Positions 13,989 to 26,120 of a stretch of DNA of 64,000 bases are shown in pieces. The stretch lies in the NCBI GenBank assembly GCA_022818135.1, contig JAFMSR010000001.1:6362911-6426910 (forward strand). Direction: 5' to 3'. The notes below the pieces were generated by a model that saw only the letters and a program-made list of their open reading frames with translations, did no database searches and was not told where the DNA came from. The position numbers were made by a program, and so were the translations under genes. How positions within the stretch are numbered: position 1 is the stretch's first letter; every line of letters starts with the position of its first letter. This stretch comes from Saxidomus purpurata (lineage: Eukaryota; Mollusca; Bivalvia; Venerida; Veneridae).

Positions 13989-16879
13989 GTCTTTTTGAAA
14001 GAGATGTAAATATCAAAAGTAGACCCATGCTATGCAAAGTAAAACACTTACAGTAGAACATGGATAACTCAAGGAAAGATATTATAGTAGTGTAGTAGAA
14101 TGCTAGTATAACGAGCACAATAAGAAAATATTATTTTAAGTTCTCAACACTATACATTCATGTTTATCAGACATTTAGGGGTGGTCATACAGTAGATGTT
14201 TATTCAGTTTTATTTTTGCCTGGGCAGGTAATTGGGATGCTTGAATACCGCTTCTCAGTGCAGTTGTCATTTATCTCATGCTTGATGCCAGATTGCCATT
14301 GATACTGCGAGATTTTTTAAGTATATCAAACAACATCGTGCCGAAAAGCACTTTACACAAAATTAAGATCTGTATCATTTAAACAAGAACATTTTTTTCT
14401 CCTAATAATTTCTAAACATGTTTGACTAAACTTATAATTGTAAGACTAAGGACCAAATTATTTCAATATCACGGTACCGATACCACGTGACCTTTTTGGC
14501 CATGTGTGGGTTACAGAAATGTTAACAAACCCCGATTCAAATAATATTTTTTATGATATCATTCTTAATCCTGCATTGATTTTAACCAAATAATGACAAG
14601 AGCCCGGCCATAGGAAAGATACAGCTACTGGTTATTAGTATCACTAGAATAAATTCGTACTTTTGACAAAAAGTGCAACCGCGCATTTTCCGAGCAGAAA
14701 ATTGACGCGCTTTGTGTGGAAAATTTCCTGAAATTGTGTTCCACCACACGGTATAATGAGCAGAAAATGTTTACCTAATAGAACAGCTGACAAAATTTGG
14801 TCAAGAAAAGTCGCGTGTTTCACTATATTTATTTTTAAATTATGAAATGATATGTGCGGGACACAAATTATGAACCATGTTTCTTTTCGCGATGAAAAGT
14901 TTTTAAAACTCCAAAAATGCGGAAAATTTATAATTCAAATGAAGTAGCATGTTAAATGTTGAAGTCGAATGCGAATCATACGTCATTGTAGTCTAAAGAA
15001 AAAGGAATATTCAGGATATGAAGCAACAAAAAAGTTTAAAAAATTGAACAAAATCAAGGTGAATCAGAAAATTATTCACTCTTCGTTTAGTCCCGTGCCA
15101 TATTATAGCCATGTTTTACTTTAACTTATGCATCGTATGACACCATAGAAATGATGGACCGTTAACTGTTCCTGTATATCTCCAGTAGACGATATATCTT
15201 CAAATACTCACCCGAAGAGAAAACGTCTTATCAAAATAATTAATTTTATTCACCTCGCTTTTCCTATTTATATTTGATTGGTCCAAAAAGTAGGTCAAAC
15301 CCCATTTTATACAGCTAACGCCGAAAAAAGTACTCCCTTAGCCGTTGTACCCATGAATTTGGTAACAAGCATCACTGTATGAGATGAATGACAACCGCAC
15401 AGAGAAGCCTAACTACCTGACTAGGCAAAACAACTGCATTAAAATCTACTGTATAACATTTTATTTTTGCTGTTTTGTTCTGTATACTTGCATTCTACTC
15501 TAAGCATATTACTAAAATAGTATAGTCTCTTTCCTAGAGTTCTGCTGTAAATTATTTTCTACGCATAGTAAAGATTAACTTTTCATATTAATATCTCTTG
15601 CAAACAATTATAATTATAATAATAATAATAAAAATAAATATTTTTCGAACCTATAACAAGGTGGCTTGTACTACATTTATACTACATCTTTAGGCAGCAC
15701 TGACATATTTGAGTTAGGCCGGTATTAGAACAAATTTACATATTCCTTGCATCATAATGCCTTAAACATGTTTTCTCAGCAGAAACGCCCGGCACTTCAA
15801 AACCATGCACGTAAACTGCAAACAACACAAAAAGAAATGTCACAGTCACAGCCATAGGCTTCCCCTTTCGCCTGCAAAGTAGATCGGCTTTTGCTGAAAC
15901 GCGTTTGGACCGTGTTTGCGAACTCGGCTTAAAAATGGGTTAAAAAAAGGTCAATACGAACGGAGGCAAAATTCAATATATATTAATTTTCTACGCCATC
16001 AGGCAGTCGTGTACAATTAGTCAATTGATCCGCAAGTACATAAAGCTCGCGTTTACATATCAGCGACTGTGTAAACATAAATCATTCTGCAATTTTAGAG
16101 CAACTAGCAATACGAACTTTAAAAATTATGTCCCTCACTCCAGTATCATCCAGTTATACTTTTAAAAAGATAAACGGCGTATAAATGTATACATAAACAT
16201 CGTTTGGAGAAAAGTTATCAATATGCAGTCTATTTTTAGATCGGCGATCACGTGATCAAAACTTTCGTATTTCATTCACAACGTGTCCATTCATAAAATT
16301 TGAATGGTGCAAACCGATGAAAAATGGTAAGAGAACACTTATAATTTTGTGTAGCCTACTTAAGTTTCAAAGCATTATAGGCTCTTAAAATAAGCCTTGG
16401 TTTAATATAATAATTTAGCTTTTCAAAGGATTTCTTAAAGTAAATTAAAGTGTAGGGCTAATAGTCTACTTACACGGGTGGTTATCTCTCCTTACCAACA
16501 CAAAATGTGATAAAATAAAACTCTGAGGTGCGAACTGCCGATGTGGTGCGGTTGTAAAAAATCAACAAAAATTTGAGTTTGAATTCTTTAAATTTTCTTT
16601 TAGTGTTTTTCATGAAATACTTTCAAAAATCGGCTGAAACTTTTAAGATAAGATATAATACATTTACTTCCACACATTCTATTTATTATTTTTCGGAGGT
16701 TATTTCGTTTGGCATCAGTTATAGGGTATGTCCCTTTCAGAAAAATTGCTGCATCGATTTCTTTTATGATTTCTGATCGGATATCGTTGTTGTAGGAGAT
16801 ATCTACAAATTAAACGTCCACTTCAAAAGTACATGAATTTGGTCAATTTAAAAGGCAGCTAGTTTCCCGAACATCGTCC

Positions 16880-17010
16880 TATAAAGTTCCAGTACTAGGC
16901 TCCGATTCTTTGCAAGCCACTGCCAACTTCCCTTCATAAAGAGACAAAGTCGGAGGTTACAGTGATTTCAAGTCAGCTTCTCTAACCACTAGACCACGAA
17001 GGCGAATCTG
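16880..17010 (-). mobile_element. tRNA-derived SINE copy (inverted, partial)
   Basis: Read on the minus strand, AGATTCGCCTTCGTGGTC begins a head like that of the SINE at 9229, then TAGTGGTTAGAGAAG. A body with AGGGAAGTTGGCAGTGGC follows. The B box is degraded. Confidence 0.5.
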
Positions 17011-18209
17011 GTCGGACATCATTATTAAAATAATGACCTGTATTATATGTTTTATGATGTTAGCATATGTCTCTTACGGAAACATAATGTACCACCACAT
17101 AAATTTTAGGTTTCATGAAAATTTCGTGGAATAATGGACGAGTAGGTCGTGCCACGTATTCCTGAAGGATGTGTCATAAACAAAGCTGGTTACATACAAT
17201 TTAAAAGCACTGTATTTTACTTCGTCAAAAAGTCTCAAGCAAAACTATGTTTTTGAAAAAAAATAAAAAAACAGCAACATGATGTCTTATCAATGAACTG
17301 CAGGTCTGTGATTAAAATAAACGGATAGTAACCCAAATCAAGTACTGTTAGCGAAGTATTGACACAAATAATTACTCATTGTCTGTACGAAAACTCTCCT
17401 TGTGCCCAATTTTGCAGAGGACGCCTTATTGTCAGCATTTTCAGTGCTTTGATTATGTTTATTACAGATATATGCATTTTACATTTGAAAGAAGGGTGCC
17501 CCGGCCATTAGCACCCTGCTGAATGGCTAATCATTTTTGTCTCTCCTGGCTCCATTGGTTAATTTACTATCCGATTTTTGCTTCAAGCTCCGGTAGTAAA
17601 CAACCAACAAGTACAAGTCTCTTTATAATTTTCTATTGTACTTCATTATAATTAAAGAAGTAAAGTTAACAAGTAGCCTCTGCGGTTGCTGGCTTATTTG
17701 GCTTTTAAGGGGTTTTTATATTTTCAAAATTTCAGAGTAGGAACATAAGTCAAACTTTCATGCATACTTTTAACTTGTTAAAATAAGTAAAACCATCTTT
17801 CGGACATCATTTTATTCTCTCATTCAGGACAATTAAAATTTTTATCATCACAAAAAGCTAAGCAAAATAAAAATAGGACAACACTATATTAAAGGGGATT
17901 TTTACTTTACAAAACAAACACATATAACATCTAGTATCAAAATTTTCTAAAAACTGTTAGGCTACCACGATCCAGACATACAAACTAGGTCAATCACACT
18001 TAGATCTCATTGGTCGCCGTGATTGGCCTACTCTTTGGTAACCAATCAAATTCAATCTTTGGCTTTACTAGCTGGAAATTGCAGTCAGGTAAATTTCTCC
18101 TATTTCTGGCTTCAAAATTTTGTTTTTAGGCATGACGGGAGACATGCCGTGGTCTCATCCAGATATAAAGCTAACATAAGTGCTCTTTTGGACGGACCTT
18201 GATAAAATT

Positions 18210-18960
18210 CTCATCAAATCAAATCAAATCAAATCAAAAGAAGGGTGCCCAGAGAGCCCTATATCGTTAACGTGGCTACCATTGGCTGTACTACAAAGTG
18301 GACAATCGCATTGAAGGAAGTCTCAAATTTGACCTGCAGGGCATGATTTGAACAATAGAGGTCTACTACACAATGTTACATTCTAAATATCTAAGCTCTG
18401 GGCTTTGTGGTTTTAAGACAAGAAGTTAGGTTCAATTTTCCCTTTAAAAGCCTACGTAAAATCAAGTGACCCCAAGGAGAGGGATCATTCTTGACCCGGA
18501 GATCATAATTTGATCCATCTTGATACAGGTAGACTAGACAGTGCCAAATATCTAAGCTCTATGCCTTGCAATTTTAAAGATTTTTTAAAGATTTCCTATA
18601 GAAATCTAAGTAAAGTCAAATAACCTCCGGAACAGGTTCAGTTTGACCCAGGGATTCATGATTTTAAGAATATTGGTAGAGGACCACTAGGTCATGCTAC
18701 AAGTCAAATATCAGCTTTAGGCCTTGTGGTTTTAGAGAATAAGACTATTTTCGCTATTTGTTGCCATAGCAACAATAGTTCTGCATGGTATTGCATTCTT
18801 AAAAAACTTTGATAGAGCTCTATGCAAGAATATTCCTACCAAGTTTCATCAACATAGGCCCGGTGATTCCAAAGAAAATGTTGTTTGAAGCAAATGATGA
18901 ACGGACGGACGCCGGACAGTGGTTTGTCTTAATAGCTCACCCTGGCACTTTGTGCTAAAA
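18210..18960. repeat. Dispersed repeat with ~190-bp internal units and AAATC microsatellite
   Basis: After (AAATC)n at about 18217-18237 come diverged units that share a TAGAGGTCTACTACACAATG-like segment and then TATCTAAGCTCT...TTTGTGGTTTTAA. The element ends with GGACGGACGCCGGACAGTGG and AATAGCTCACC. The same family occurs at 39150-39870 and, inverted, at 56120-57010. No coding capacity is visible. Confidence 0.55.
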
Positions 18961-20159
18961 AGAACTGTCACACGTTGTTCTCATTACTAAATTAACTTAA
19001 GTTGAAAGCAACGTCAGATTCTTTAAAAACTCGATACTCTGCTTCTATACAATAAGAGTCCTACACAATTCATCGAGTGTAATTGTGTGGTCTTTCAATT
19101 GAGGTGCTCACATTTAAGGTACAAATAATGGAAGCACCTGAGTGCAATTTATAATAAACGATTACATTATACAAAAATGTAGCCAATATACGAAAACCAC
19201 ATTGGTTTGGAAAAATGAGGTTAAGCCAAAAACTTCTGAACAGAAACGTCAGAAGCGTATGAATGATAGTCAATGATAGTTAATGCTAATATAAGTTCGA
19301 CAAACCTTAACTTACGTTCATCATTTGTTATTATTTACACAAGTACACCATTTAGTAAAATATATCAACAAACGGTTTAAACACAAACATTCATTTGAAA
19401 AGTCACAAATGACCAGTTGTTAACAATCACTAGATATACACGTAAAAGAGTTTGTATAAATGTTTGACAAATATAACGTACGTAATGAAATTTCTTTTCA
19501 TCTCAAATGAAATTCGTTTCGTCTGTCGAGTTAAACAGTTACTTATGCACCTGTGAAAGGTGGGAACAAGAGGTACTTTGAAATTAGGAAAATCATAAAC
19601 ATTGAACATAAGAATAAGTATACGTTATATTTATTTCAGCCTAGTAATAATATACTTTTACATCTGAAGGCTATCAATCACTGTACTATAGCTCAAACTA
19701 ACACGAAATAAGATGCGGTTCAGCATTTAATAGCTTGTAAAATATTGATAACATATGTACTGCAGTAAGGCCACTGAAGCTTTCCATAACTTCAGTAGAT
19801 AAAAGTACATGAGTCCTTGGTAAATATTCACTGTTTTCATATAGACAGGTATAACATTCAGTAAAAATGTTACTCTAGATTAAAAGTACTATAAAGCTTC
19901 TAAATCAATTCCAAAATACTTCCGTTTTAATTAAAATGTGCTTACACTATTGAAGTTCATGCTGTTGAAAGATTGAGAAAATCTCTGTAAGACTGTATCA
20001 AATAAAATGAGCTCTCAGGTTAAGTTCTCAGAAAGGAAAGAATTGAATTGGTCACAAACCAAGCCCTTTTATACTAGCAGAGATAAATGACCAAGAAAAA
20101 GTGGTCAAAAGAGATTAATATGGTAAATGTACCAAAATCAAAAGGTTATTGACCAATTT

Positions 20160-20192
20160 GGTCACAGTGACCCAAAATTGGTCACAGTGACC
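20160..20192. promoter_or_regulatory. Two tandem estrogen-response-element-type palindromes
   Basis: GGTCACAGTGACC occurs exactly twice, at 20160-20172 and 20180-20192. Each is a perfect inverted repeat with 3-bp spacing (GGTCA nnn TGACC), the consensus site for estrogen-receptor-type nuclear receptors. The centres are 20 bp apart, about two helical turns. There is no recognised gene nearby; the LTR relic starts 280 bp downstream. It may be a functional enhancer, a transposon feature or chance. Confidence 0.4.
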
Positions 20193-20474
20193 AAGTACCA
20201 AAAATTGGTTACAAAGTTAGTTTTACAAGGAGAAATTTTCTGAATTCTTCAAAATGGCTACTTATTCAATAAACTAATGATATTCAATGAAAAATATGTA
20301 CCAATGGGTTAAATCTGCAACTAGATGATGACTTATACATAATCTTAGATAAGGATGCTGACAACGATATTAAGTTTCCCTAGGTAACGGAAGTAAACAG
20401 TCCCATAATGCAGTGTAAAGATGGAACCTCCTAGCAGGAAATAACAATGTGCTGTGAAAAATCTAGAAAATATA

Positions 20475-20772
20475 TGTAGCGGGACAGTTTTTAGGACTTA
20501 TTATGTTTATTGAAATAATAGACACCGTAGACTCTATTACTGATAAGGGTAGGAGTTTAGTTTCTTGCCCGTAGTTTTATGTCATTTTTGATAGTTAGTT
20601 GTATGTTGAGTTAACCCAACATAGCGCCTTTTTGTAGAAGAAAGCGTGCAGATGGTCTGCGCTAATTTTAAGCATTTTAAATGCATTTCTAGTCTTAGAA
20701 GCTCTACAAAGTATTATAATAGTGTTAGGTAGGTAGCTGCAATGTATTATTCTATCGTATTACCATAACGTA
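20475..20772 (+). repeat. 5' LTR (3'-truncated)
   Basis: The sequence matches the later LTR copy from TGTAGC to ACGTA with only a few substitutions. Identity ends abruptly at 20772, which I take as the deletion junction with pol. Confidence 0.7.
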
Positions 20773-20783
20773 ACATAACATAA

Positions 20784-21569
20784 AGTGCTGACAATGCAAG
20801 GAAGAAGCAAAAGCAGCAATATGATAAAAAGGCCACTGCAAACAAACTGGAATTAGGTGATAAGGTTTTATTCAAGATTTTAGCTCATGATGGACCACAC
20901 AAGCTGGCTGACAAATTTGAAGATGCAGTTTATACAGTGACTAAAAGACCAAATTTAGACATACCAGTATTTGAAGTAAGGTCTAATGTGGGAAGAACTA
21001 GAATGCTGCATAGGAATCATTTATTTCCAATTCAGACTGACTTGGACATTGAAATTGATCTTGAGGAACATGTAGAGACAGATGTGGAGAAAGAATCAGT
21101 GGAACAAGATTCAGCATCAGAACGAAGGCCAAGTGATGGTGCGGATCCAAGTGATACTGATACTTTTAAAGGCGACGTCGCAGATGAGGAATCCGAAAAG
21201 GAGTTTGTGTTACACATATATGATCCTGGTATGGTTGGGGACGCTCACCATACTATAGAAAGATTCCGAGAAGGGGAGGAAGAAAGTGATATGGAAGATG
21301 AAGAAGATGTTATTGATGACAGTGATGATGGTTCTGATGATACAGATCAGAATGAAGATTCAAGTCACAGATCAACATCTGAGGATACTAGTCACAGATC
21401 AGCATCTGAAGATACAAGAAGTTCAGAAGATGATGCTCAACAGGAAGATGAACCAGAAGTCGAGCAGCCAGTGGTAAGACGATCAACAAGACCTAGAAAA
21501 CCGCCAGAATGGTTTAAAGCCTACCAAAGTTGGATGTTTTACCGACAAGTCAGAACCAGTTATGTTTGA
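20784..21569 (+). pseudogene. Ty3/gypsy pol fragment: integrase C-terminal region
   Basis: The frame is open from AGT at 20784 to TGA, 261 residues. It begins with KKQKQQYDKKATANKLELG and continues through DKVLFKI, HKLADKFEDAVYTVTKRPN and RTRMLHRNHLFP. That matches the C-terminal end of metazoan Ty3/gypsy integrases (LxxGDxVL ... KLxDRWE ... Y.V..Q.N...PVY.V ... R.LHRN.L.P). A long acidic Glu/Asp/Ser-rich stretch (residues ~80-230) and a terminal RRSTRPRKPPEWF follow, typical of the pol end. Gag, protease, reverse transcriptase, RNase H and the integrase catalytic core are absent, so it cannot move by itself. The stop just upstream (TAA at 20781) fits a deletion junction. Confidence 0.75.
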
Positions 21570-22000
21570 TGCATCAAAGTATTTCAAGTGATGTTGAATT
21601 TGATTGTAATCTGACAAATAAAATATTATATGAACATATTTAACTGGATTTTATTTATTATGTTTCAGTGTTTTTTTATTCAGGACTAGCATAATATTTA
21701 TATTATCGCAGAATTTTTGATTGTGTAAATGTTTAATCATTTCAGTCATTTACAGGTTTGGTGATAATGGACCTTGGATGAGATGTCAGAGTTACGAAGT
21801 ATTTCATACTTCAAACTATACATTAGCATGGTCAGAGTTTACATTAAGCTAATTCATTTGGCTTATATGCTTGCTTGTACATATAAGATTGGTATTAATT
21901 AGATATGTTTTATTTATAGATTTTCACACCACTACAGTTGAATGTCGAGGCGACATTCTCAGAAGAGGAGAGTATGTAGCGGGACAGTTTTTAGGACTTG

Positions 22001-23513
22001 TTTATCCCCCCGCCGAAGGCGAAGGGGATATTAGAAATGCTCTTCGTCCGTCCGTCCGTCCGTCCGTCCGTCTGTCCGTCCGTCCGTGCGTCCGTCCCAA
22101 TTTTGTCCGGAGCATAACTCCAAAAGTACTTGAGGGATTTTCTCCAAACTTCATACACTGACAGAGCACATTGGGAGGAAGTGCAGTGTGTAAGAACAAT
22201 AACTCTACCTTGCCTACTTTTAGAGTTATTCCCCTTTTATCAGATTTACTTGAAAAACTTTGTCCGGAGCATAACTCCAAAAGTACTTGAGGGATTTTCT
22301 TCAAACTTAATACACTGACATAGCACATTGGTAGGAAGTGCAGTGTGCAAGAACAATAACTCTACCTTGCCTACTTTTAGAGTTATTCCCCTTTATCAGA
22401 TTTACTTGTCCGAAGCATAACTCCAAAAGTACTTGAGGGATTTTCTTCAAACTTAATACACTGACATAACACATTGGTAGAAAGTGCAGTGTGCAAGAAC
22501 AATAACTATACCTTGCCTACTTTTAGAGTTATTCCCCTTTATCAGATTTACTTTAAAAGTTTTGTCCAGAGCATAACTCCAAAAGCACTTGAGGGATTTA
22601 CTTCAAACTTAATACACTAACATAGCACATTGGTAGGAAATGCAGTGTGCAAGAACAATAACTCTACCTTGCCTACTTTTAGAGTTATTCCCCTTTATCA
22701 GATTTACTTGTCCGAAGCATAACTCCAAAAGTACTTGAGGGATTTTCTTCAAACTTAATACACTGACATAGCACATTGGTAGGAAGTGCAGTGTGCAAGA
22801 ACAATAACTCTACCTTGCCTACTTTTAGAGTTATTCCCCTTTATCAGATTTACTTGTCCGAAGCATAACTCCAAAAGTACTTGAGGGATTTTCTTCAAAC
22901 TTAATACACTGACATAGCACATTGGTAAAGTGAAGTGTGCAAGAACAATAACTCTACCTTGCCTACTTTTAGAGTTATTCCCCTTTATCAGATTTACTTT
23001 AAAAGTTTTGTCCAGAGCATAACTCCAAAAGTACTTGAGGGATTTTCTTCAAACTTAATACACTGACATAGCACATTGGTAGGAAGTGCAGTGTGCAAGA
23101 ACAATAACTCTACCTTGCCTACTTTTAGAGTTATTCCCCTTTATCAGATTTACTTTAAAAACTTTGTCCGGAGCATAATTCCAAAAGTACTTGAGGGATT
23201 TTCTTCAAACTTAATACACTGACATAGCACATTGGTAGGAAGTGCAGTGTGCAAGAACAATAACTCTACCTTGTCTACTTTTAGTCAAATAGAAAAATAT
23301 CATACCTATACTGATAATGAACATTAATATAATTTTGCAAACCTTCTCTTCATTGCCTTATTCTTTTTCCACTTACTTGAAAACTGTACTCAGCATGACC
23401 ATAACTATACCGCTTTTTAAGGATTTCCTCTCACCAAGTAAAATGTACGAAAGTACAACCTTCAGGTAACTTTTTCCTGGCGGGGGGATTAACCATGTGT
23501 AACATGGCTCTTG
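22001..23513. mobile_element. Nested repeat element with TATCCCCCCGCC start and internal tandem array
   Basis: It begins TTTATCCCCCCGCCGAAGGC, contains a (CGTC)n tract at about 22045-22098 and an array of ~150-bp units, and ends CTGGCGGGGGGATTAACC followed by a short CATGTGTAACATGGCTCTTG tail. The CCCCCCGCC start and GGCGGGGGG end are inverted relative to each other. A related single-unit copy lies at 47705-48600. There is no coding region; frames at 21871-22328 come from the repeats. Confidence 0.65.
22100..23290. repeat. Tandem array, about 8 units of 145-157 bp
   Basis: Units contain GAGCATAACTCCAAAAGTAC, GAGGGATTTTCTTCAAAC, TAATACACTGACATAGCACA, AACAATAACTCTACCTTGCC and TAGAGTTATTCCCC. 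Eight starts of AGCATAACT are seen near 22109, 22267, 22417, 22569, 22717, 22863, 23017 and 23170. Units differ mainly in whether a short TTTAAAAGTTTTGTCC-like linker is present, giving long and short forms. Confidence 0.85.
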
Positions 23514-24396
23514 TTATGTTTATTGAAATAATAGACACCGTAGACTCTATTACTGATAAGGGTAGGAGTTTAGTTTCTTGCCCGTAGTTTTATGTCATTT
23601 TTGGTAGTTAGTTGTATGTTGAGTTAACCCAATATAGCGCCTTTTTGTAGAAGAAAGCGTGCAGATGGTCTGCGCTAATTTTAAGCATTTTAAATGCATT
23701 TCTAGTCTTAGAAGCTCTACAAAGTATTATAATAGTGTTAGGTAGGTAGCTGCAATGTATTGTTCTATCGTATTACCATAACGTATTTGACTTGAGCTGC
23801 TGTTTTGTTGAATTAAACGACGTGAACGTTGTTTCTTTTCGAACACCATTTTGTCTTTGTTCAATCGGTTGTCATTCAGCTGTTGATGTTTTTGTCTAAT
23901 CATGCAACTTACCATTCGTTAACCTTGTTACAGCATGACAGATTAGCACAGCATTGAACTTGGGAGAACAGGATGCGAGTTTGAGTGCAAAAGACGCGGT
24001 TTGTTCCACAAACAAATGTAAGTGTATTTTATTGTATTTTTGAATACTTTTAGATACTTTTGAATACTTCAAGCTCTATATTGATTGAGGTTTCTAAGCA
24101 TATTTCATGTATAAGTTCAGGAACCACTATGCCGAGATGATTGATGGACATTTATGATGTTTTATTGAACTGAACAGGATATTATTTAAATGTGATAATT
24201 GTTACTTGTTAACTTGACTTGTTATTAAATACTGTACATTGCATATGTGTATTTTAATCATGGAGCATTCTCGTTCTAGGGAATTGTATTATTAATTAAA
24301 GTACTAAGGTCATTGCATTGTTATTTCAGTGCCAGAGATCTATACATATATGTGTGCAGAAATCTATGTATACACTATACGGGAGACATACAGTAT

Positions 24397-25026
24397 CACT
24401 GTGGTGTAACCGAGACGGTTAACATTTTTTCGGAATTTCCAAGATGGCGGACGAGAGTGGATGTGAAAAGTAGGTGTCTTACTTTTGTCCTTGTAACTAG
24501 TTAAAAACGAATTTCAGAAATGAAATTCTTACACAGACCGATAGAAAAATGATTTTGCCATTCTAGGCTTTATCCGTTTCATTAAACAGTGTCTACTTTT
24601 CTAAATATCGTTGATAAAAGTGAACCAAATGCCGGTGCTCTGAAATGAAGCGAGAGGTCATGTGTGTTTTTACTCGGCAAAAGTTAATTCTTTGATGGAT
24701 AAGTCCACGAAAACCACTACTCGGTAGATTCTGTTGTTATCTTAAAGAACGAAAAGCTGAATGTTGATATATGTACAGGAAATGGGCGAAAAAGCCACTT
24801 ACACGAAATATGCTCTGTACGGTCCATATACATATGTTGAGTCACACGTTTCTTTCACTGTACGGTTCGTATATGCATAAAACTGTTCGGTGCGTAGCAA
24901 AATTTAAACAAAATTACTGTACGGTCCGTAGAAGAAACCTAGATGAAACAGTACGATGGGTTTTTGTAATATATAGTTTGAAGCTAACATAAACATAATT
25001 AAAGAGCTTACATGAGCGTTTTGCAC
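24397..25026 (+). repeat. Left terminal inverted repeat with subterminal TGTACGG motifs
   Basis: It is inverted relative to 27286-27904. Four near-copies of CTGTACGGTCCGTA (variants GTTCGTA, GTTCGGTGCGTA) lie between about 24816 and 24932. Clustered subterminal motifs of this type are often transposase-binding sites. Confidence 0.7.
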
Positions 25027-25743
25027 CGTAATGATAAATAATTGCAAATAAATCTAAATCGCATAGGCTACTTTATCAGCTGGTAGATTTGTTGTTAATA
25101 TTTACGCTAAAAATTTCTTTATACAATATCTACAAACTGACATATAGTTTCACATTGAACTTTCATGATCATTAGAAATCAAGTCATGGCATCAAAATGT
25201 AGAAGAACATTGAATGCTAGTTTATTTCTGACAGTATTCATATCATTCAAAATCTCTTATTAACGTTATATACTGTCTTCATGTTCGTTTTCTTCATTTT
25301 AAAAGCATGTCCCGGAAGTATCATTTAATCTATACAAATATATACAGTTGTACTTAGCCGGAGCTGTTAAAACTGTTTGCGACAATTAAAACCGTATTTA
25401 CAGTCGCAAATGTCAAAATCACTAAATACCCTTTTCTAACGCACAAATTGAATGTGTTTTAATGCGATAATTAAAACGTCGTTGGATTCTTGTGTATACG
25501 TTATTTAATAGTCGCAAATTTAAACGACGTCACCGATCAGAAACGACGTTACTGTGTGACACCGGTCAACAAGTACTTCCGGGTCGTTGTACCTTAGGAA
25601 GTAGTTCTTTGGAGATTTGAAGTCTCCATTTTAGAGCTGTCTGTGGATGGCTTGATGAAATGTATAAGTTGTATTTATTGTTGTTCTGTAAATTTTTGGC
25701 CATTTCTGATTACTCTAACAGTTGTTTTGTTTGTCTTCTTCAG

Positions 25744-26120
25744 GAATACATTTTGTGATGGAAGAGTTCAAATATTACTACGCGCCGGCATACATGACAG
25801 CTGTGTATTGGAAATTTGTACAGTGTCTCCAGATATTGAGTGATAGCAAAAAGTTCATTGTCGACAATGTAACTTTTCTGGTGTAGATTGACTGTGATAT
25901 TGACGAAGATGAAAAATATGGACAGCTGATTGTTGTGAAAGCCAGAGGAAATGTGCAAAAGTGCTCTAATTACGATAGAATCAAATGGGACAAAAATGAC
26001 CGGTGTAACACCTTTCATCGGTACTGCGTTAGAAACGTCGATAACTGCGTTAGAATGAGCGTTCGCGTAGAAAATAACCCTTTGCATTTATTCACCGTTT
26101 GTAATATCTGGTCATGTTAA
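25744..26120 (+). pseudogene. Interrupted open frame inside the inverted-repeat element
   Basis: After a plausible acceptor (TTTGTCTTCTTCAG) a frame starts at 25758 with MEEFKYYYAPAYMTAVYW. It stops once at TAG (25884-25886) and continues in the same frame with IDCDIDEDEKYGQL to TAA near 26120, about 120 codons in all. No family was recognised. It could be a decayed transposon protein, a captured host exon, or chance. The opposite strand has a 115-codon uninterrupted frame over the same bases (25740-26087), so the coding strand is not certain. Confidence 0.25.

Larger units (their letters stand above)
8900..20474. other. Gene-poor interval with dispersed repeats
   Basis: No exon chain with matching splice phases could be built on either strand across these 11.6 kb. 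The interval holds the separately listed SINE copies, microsatellites, degenerate tandem dispersed repeats and tandem GGTCACAGTGACC palindromes. Short open frames such as 16573-16776 and 19070-19273 show no signal peptide, domain or composition that would mark a gene. Confidence 0.5.
20475..23932 (+). mobile_element. Ty3/gypsy-like LTR retrotransposon relic with internal deletion and nested insertion
   Basis: Two copies of a sequence starting TGTAGCGGGACAG lie at 20475-20772 and at 21975, the second resuming at 23514-23785 after an insertion. They are nearly identical, for example through TTGAGTTAACCCAACATAGC. Between them is only the end of pol. A purine-rich tract (AGAAGAGGAGAG) sits just before the second copy, as expected of a polypurine tract. 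The first copy stops at ACGTA and joins pol directly. The second continues beyond ACGTA, perhaps to a TTACA at 23932. I infer a deletion from within the 5' LTR into pol. No target duplication was found around these limits, so the 3' end is uncertain. Confidence 0.75.
21975..23932 (+). repeat. 3' LTR interrupted by a nested element
   Basis: The left 25 bp (21975-21999) and the right part (23514-23785) match the 5' LTR. The sequence between is foreign. CTTG or CTTGTT is present at both insertion edges and may be the target duplication. Sequence 23786-23932 has no partner in the truncated 5' LTR. Confidence 0.6.

Noticed and set aside
13774..14118. 114-codon minus-strand frame with poly-Asn
   Set aside because: It exists because a trinucleotide microsatellite has no stops; the flanks show no coding features.
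21871..22328. Frames with Arg/Pro/Ser/Val repeats near 22050
   Set aside because: They are translations of the (CGTC)n tract and the ~150-bp array, not genes.
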